Of a DNA stretch of 64,000 bases, positions 60,054 to 64,000 are shown piece by piece. The notes under the pieces are model-generated. The model ran no database searches. It saw only the letters and a program-made list of their open reading frames with translations, and had not been told where the DNA came from. The position numbers were made by a program, and so were the translations under genes. Numbering within the stretch: position 1 is the stretch's first letter; each line of letters starts with the position of its first letter. The stretch comes from Rhynchopus sp. YZ270_cl-10 (Eukaryota > Euglenozoa > Diplonemea > Diplonemida > Diplonemidae). The stretch is taken from positions 496,001 through 560,000 of the forward strand of contig OZ037857.1 of NCBI GenBank assembly GCA_964035575.1. The letters are read 5' to 3'.

Positions 60054-62297
60054 TCACTCACACATTTCATATTCGAGATCATGCTGGGGTGGGCTGCCTA
60101 CTGCAGGAAAGACAGATTCACTTGCATCGACAAAGTTTGCTTCCTCCTTTGCATCCCGTAGGTACACGATGCCAAGGGCAAGACCACCTACACAGGAGAG
60201 AGCTGCAATGACGCAGGAGAGGGGGAGGAGCCACTTCGGGCCTGCTGCGTCGTGCTTTTCGGGGGATGGTGGTGGGAGGGATGGTGCGGCCACCTCTGTA
60301 ATGCCTAAAGGTTGCATGAGAAGGCCGCCCTCGCCGCCGACGACCTGCTGTGATGCAATGGCATAGGTGAGGTTCTGCTGTGCAGCACGCACATCAGCTT
60401 GCGTGTCGCCAGCAACGCTGAAGTCGATGAAGATGCGTTCGTTGCTGGTCGGCGTTGCAGTGCTGCTGGGTCCGGTCTTGGTGCTGCTCGGTGTGTAGTG
60501 CGCACCTTCTTCGCTGATGCAGGTGTCGTGCCACGACAGCGGCACCACCTGATAGCTGTGCGAAGAAGGCTCCGGTACTTTCCTGTTCTCTGTGACGCCA
60601 AATGCTGACACCACAAGGCGGTCCGGCAGCACAGCAGTGCTCCTCAAAAGCGCCCACCGCAGCATGCAAAGCGTGCGTCTAGGAGAAGCCAGAATGTCTC
60701 CAAACGTATCCGCAACAGTGAGGCGGAACGACTTCGAGTACGCGCCTGTGATATCCGGGGTGTGTGTGGACAGCTGCGGGCAGTGTGTTCCCTTCGCATC
60801 GCAGCAGTACTTCTTGTCCGTAGTGGTGAGTGTCGTGAGCCCCGTGCAGCTCGATGCGCACCCAACGTTCTTCGCCCTGCAGCACCACAGCTGCTGCTTC
60901 AGAACCCATGTCGTGTTCGCAGTGCCGAAGCAGTTGTACGCAGCCTGCATCACGCACCCGATGCCAAATGACGCACAGCAGTGCGAGAGCTGCTCCGTCT
61001 GCCCCGTCATCTCCGCAACAATGCAGCCGCGCATCGTCACTGGGCTTGGGGGTGGCGTGTGAGGGCCGCTCGGTGTGGGGCTCAGGGAGTTGTGGCCACC
61101 GGGCTTGCCTCCTGAGCCGGCTCCTGGCTTGTTACCTCCTTCACCTCCCTGGCCACCACCGTGGCCACCTGGGCCAGTCATGCCACCAGAACCTCCCGGT
61201 CCAACCATACCACCGTTACCCGGCTTGCCACCTGCACCACCTGGCTTACCTCCTGCACCACCTGGCTTGCCACCTGCACCACCCGGTTTGCCACCTGCAC
61301 CACCCGGTTTGCCACCTGCACCTCCTGGCTTACCACCTGCGCCACCCGGCTTGCCACCTGCACCTCCTGGACCAGCCATGCCTCCTGCACCACCCGGACC
61401 AGCTCCACCTGGACCCGCCATACCACCTGCACCTCCCGGCTTGCCTGCACCACCCGGACCACCACCAGCACCACCTGGACCAGCCATGCCACCTGCACCA
61501 CCAGCTCCACCTGGACGAGGACCAGCACCGCCTGGACCAGCCATGCCTCCTGCACCACCCGGACCACCACCAGCTCCACCTGGACCCGCCATGCCTCCAG
61601 CTCCACCAGGCTTGCCTCCTGCACCACCTGGACCAGCCATGCCTCCTGCACCACCCGGACCAGCTCCACCTGGACCCGCCATACCACCTGCACCTCCCGG
61701 CTTGCCTCCTGCACCACCCGGACCACCACCAGCACCACCTGGACCAGCCATGCCACCTGCACCACCAGCTCCACCTGGACGAGGACCAGCACCGCCTGGA
61801 CCAGCCATGCCACCAGCTCCACCCGGCCTGCCTCCTGCACCACCTGGACCAGCCATGCCTCCTGCACCACCAGCTCCACCTGGACGAGGACCAGCACCAC
61901 CCGGACCAGCCATGCCTCCAGCTCCACCAGGCCTTCCTCCTGCACCACCTGGACCAGCCATGCCTCCTGCACCACCAGCTCCACCTGGACGAGGACCAGC
62001 ACCACCCGGACCAGCCATGCCTCCAGCTCCACCAGGCCTTCCTCCTGCACCACCCGGACCACCACCAGCACCACCTGGACCAGCCATACCACCTGGACCA
62101 CCACCACCTGGGCGACCTCCTGGACCAGACCTGATGCCAGCACCTGCAGTCACGCCACGATCGATGTTGCCTGGGCCAAGGAGAATTCCCTTATTGCCTT
62201 CATTAGCCCCATCTGCGGGCATGTCGTTAGCAATATCCTCAGCGGACAGCACCAGCGGAAGCATCACCAAAACAGGCAACAGCATCGCACTGCGCAT
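60054..62297 (-). CDS. Gly-Pro-Ala-rich (collagen-like) type I membrane protein
   Basis: Single exon, 747 residues from the ATG at 62297. A signal peptide (1-18, ending LVLSA) is followed by about 350 residues of GPGGAGG, GKPGGAGG and GGMAGPGG repeats (about 50-405), a Pro/Ser linker, a cysteine-rich section with three CC-x(5)-GC-like units (about 422-504), a folded membrane-proximal domain (about 524-645), a Pro-rich stalk, one transmembrane helix (689-713) and a 34-residue acidic tail. It should stand at the cell surface as an extended stalk carrying the Cys-rich head close to the membrane. The membrane-proximal domain resembles that of the giant protein. The repeat DNA (61090-62140) is built from 18- to 27-base units likely to vary in number. 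Upstream in-frame sequence adds a second hydrophobic segment but lacks the typical signal start. Confidence 0.8.
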   Translation of the reverse strand: MRSAMLLPVLVMLPLVLSAEDIANDMPADGANEGNKGILLGPGNIDRGVTAGAGIRSGPGGRPGGGGPGGMAGPGGAGGGPGGAGGRPGGAGGMAGPGGAGPRPGGAGGAGGMAGPGGAGGRPGGAGGMAGPGGAGPRPGGAGGAGGMAGPGGAGGRPGGAGGMAGPGGAGPRPGGAGGAGGMAGPGGAGGGPGGAGGKPGGAGGMAGPGGAGPGGAGGMAGPGGAGGKPGGAGGMAGPGGAGGGPGGAGGMAGPGGAGPRPGGAGGAGGMAGPGGAGGGPGGAGKPGGAGGMAGPGGAGPGGAGGMAGPGGAGGKPGGAGGKPGGAGGKPGGAGGKPGGAGGKPGGAGGKPGGAGGKPGNGGMVGPGGSGGMTGPGGHGGGQGGEGGNKPGAGSGGKPGGHNSLSPTPSGPHTPPPSPVTMRGCIVAEMTGQTEQLSHCCASFGIGCVMQAAYNCFGTANTTWVLKQQLWCCRAKNVGCASSCTGLTTLTTTDKKYCCDAKGTHCPQLSTHTPDITGAYSKSFRLTVADTFGDILASPRRTLCMLRWALLRSTAVLPDRLVVSAFGVTENRKVPEPSSHSYQVVPLSWHDTCISEEGAHYTPSSTKTGPSSTATPTSNERIFIDFSVAGDTQADVRAAQQNLTYAIASQQVVGGEGGLLMQPLGITEVAAPSLPPPSPEKHDAAGPKWLLPLSCVIAALSCVGGLALGIVYLRDAKEEANFVDASESVFPAVGSPPQHDLEYEMCE
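61090..62140 (-). repeat. Coding minisatellite for Gly-Pro-Ala repeats
   Basis: Short units reading (plus strand) CCACCTGCACCACCTGG, GGACCAGCCATGCC and CCACCTGGACGAGGACC recur dozens of times, some as blocks over 100 bases long that are nearly identical (for example the two stretches ending near 61790 and 61890). The reading frame is kept throughout. Confidence 0.85.
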
Positions 62298-62582
62298 CGC
62301 ACTTTCCTTTACAATAAAACTACCCTGTTTTGATGTTTGGTGGTTGATGCTCTGGGTAAGTGGCGGGATAAAGACTGTCAAAAAACAAAAAAAAACAAAA
62401 ACGCCAAAACAAGCCCACTTGCCACATTTTAAATCCGGCTTCCATTCTAACAAAGGAAAAGAAATACTTTGTCAGATACACCCACGACCTCTCCTCACCT
62501 TAAGTTAGAAAAAAAATACATGAGAAAACGAACCCCCCAACAACTCTACCGAGCAACAACCCGGAACCCAACCCCCCCCTCC

Positions 62583-64000
62583 TCACACATCGATAACACG
62601 CGACACCGACCCACCCCCTTCCTCCTCCACCTTCACCTCCCCCTCCAGCAACTCCATCTTCCCTTGCACCTGGTCGTATACGGATTGTATGAAGTCCTGT
62701 CTGCCTTCCTCGAGACAGTGCAGCGGGTCGACTCGGAAAGCGAGAGAGAATGGGACCATGGCTGGGGGCAACGGGAGGGATTTGAACTTGGCGTACACAT
62801 TGCGTGCCAGACGTTCCGTCGACACAAAGCAGGCCTCCCCGTTGACAAGAAGCCTCAGCGTCAATGCAAGCGAACTTTCCACACGAACCCTTTTGTCGCC
62901 AGCATTATACTTCTTCTTCTTATCGTTCAATGAGACTGTCCCTTCCACAATGATTGTTGGCATTGCTGGGTAGATGTCAGACTCTTGCACACCACGACTC
63001 GGATCGATAGGTCGAAACAATGGATCCGATTCATACGGGTCTTTAAAGGGAGAACGTGACGTGCCTGCAACACCTTGACCACCACCTTTGTTCTCCACTG
63101 CTCGTTGCATAGTTTCAATGCTCGGTGGAGCGACTGGTTGAATTCGTAGCGGTTGCTTTAAATGGCATTTTTCGACCTCCGTATGAAGAATCCGCTGTAC
63201 CCTACCTAACCAGACTAACCATTCATCCCTCCGCTTCACAACCTTTGTCCGATACTCTCCGGGTCCTCCCTTATTAAACTCTGCACGGAGCAGCCACATT
63301 TCATATGTTCTGGCTGGGTCAGAATATTGTGACACCTGCTTTTCTTTGTACCGTCTCACCATCTCTGTATTAGAATCTCCTGTAATATAGGACCAAGCGT
63401 CCAATGCCCTCGCAGTGTCTTCATCGCCTCCTACAGTATGTGGATCGGATCCTAGATAAGAGTGTTTTTCGCTGATATCATTCACCATTTCTACAAGCTC
63501 TACCACGGGGCCTACATTGTCCAGATTGCTTTCAGGGCCATATCGTGCCTGCACCCTCTCAGAAATTGCTGCCTCAGTGTGAATCTCTCTTGTAGGATAA
63601 ATTGATTGCCCATAAAACTGTCGTACCTCTGCACGATGGGAACCTTGAAGAGGGGTTTTATTGTAACGCCCTGTGGAGATGCTGTTCGAGGAAGGGTGGT
63701 CTTCGTGAATGGGTATACCATCTTCAAATCTGTCGCGAAAACGGTGTTGGTGGTAGGGGTTGTCACAGCGGGGGGTGTCGTGAGCGGTTCGACGGAGACA
63801 GATGTGTTTGCCGTCTTGGGAGAGGATGATCGCACCGCAGGGGCGAGCATGGCATAGCGCTGCAAGCCAAACCCGCTCTGTAGGACCTATCTTTAATCTC
63901 GCAAAAAGAAGCAATCTTTTCTGTGCACTCATCATCTTCAGCGCATCCCAACCCACCCCATGCTCTGATAACAGCCTATGTAATCTCTCCACCCTTTCTT
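62583..64000 (-). CDS. Unrecognised protein, 5' end outside the window
   Basis: The frame is open from the right edge to a TGA at 62583, at least 470 codons. It has no ATG in the first codons inside the window; the first ATG pair is at 63935 and 63932, so the true start may be there or beyond the edge. The product is soluble, mixed alpha and beta, with a His/Asp/Cys-containing patch near the start (RPCGAIILSQDGKHICLRR, then CDNPYHQHRFRDRF), a Glu- and Arg-rich helical middle (TYEMWLLRAEFNKGG, EWLVWLGRVQRILHTEVEKC), a disordered stretch, and a C-terminal part with a long helix ending in an acidic run. No signal peptide or membrane segment is seen. I do not recognise the family. Coding composition matches the other genes. 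Confidence 0.65.
   Translation of the reverse strand, partial: ERVERLHRLLSEHGVGWDALKMMSAQKRLLLFARLKIGPTERVWLAALCHARPCGAIILSQDGKHICLRRTAHDTPRCDNPYHQHRFRDRFEDGIPIHEDHPSSNSISTGRYNKTPLQGSHRAEVRQFYGQSIYPTREIHTEAAISERVQARYGPESNLDNVGPVVELVEMVNDISEKHSYLGSDPHTVGGDEDTARALDAWSYITGDSNTEMVRRYKEKQVSQYSDPARTYEMWLLRAEFNKGGPGEYRTKVVKRRDEWLVWLGRVQRILHTEVEKCHLKQPLRIQPVAPPSIETMQRAVENKGGGQGVAGTSRSPFKDPYESDPLFRPIDPSRGVQESDIYPAMPTIIVEGTVSLNDKKKKYNAGDKRVRVESSLALTLRLLVNGEACFVSTERLARNVYAKFKSLPLPPAMVPFSLAFRVDPLHCLEEGRQDFIQSVYDQVQGKMELLEGEVKVEEEGGGSVSRVIDV

Overview
This is a eukaryotic nuclear window, most likely from a free-living protist. The evidence is spliceosomal introns with an extended 5' site (GTATGT and close variants) and a CAG end, DNA polymerase delta, an ESCRT-III subunit and animal-like extracellular modules. 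Stops TAA, TAG and TGA are all used, so the code is standard. Genes are GC-rich; spacers are AT-rich and full of A/T runs. The intron style recalls metamonads or other excavates, but I cannot place the organism.

Positions 194-40388 hold one giant minus-strand gene of five exons, predicted at about 13,296 residues. It encodes a type I membrane protein: signal peptide, glycine-rich domain, von Willebrand A domain, roughly 150 tenascin/laminin-EGF-like cysteine modules, C-type lectin domain, LamG/concanavalin-like and cadherin-like domains, a REJ/GAIN-like stalk, one transmembrane helix and a 56-residue tail.

Upstream of it, reading away from its start, lie further minus-strand genes: a Vps2/CHMP2 ESCRT-III protein, a CCHC zinc-knuckle plus FHA protein, the two-exon catalytic subunit of DNA polymerase delta, a TMEM180/MFSD13A-like transporter, an unrecognised basic 273-residue protein, an NTF2/SnoaL-like small protein, a secreted or surface Gly-Pro-rich type I membrane protein, and an unrecognised gene cut by the right edge. 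Every well-supported gene is on the minus strand. One doubtful reading frame at 52.2 kb is on the plus strand.

The spacers, chiefly 44-45.3, 49.2-50.2 and 54-60 kb, carry terminal-inverted-repeat elements (three flanked by TA, one by a 9-bp duplication just upstream of the polymerase start) and a recurrent family of short hairpins. The hairpins keep a box (AAGWTGA on the plus strand) and a CCTC-containing loop while their stems change compensatorily; copies also lie inside two introns. The giant receptor and the Gly-Pro-rich protein appear to share a membrane-proximal domain, which suggests a common cell-surface system. Residue positions are computed from the sequence by hand and approximate.
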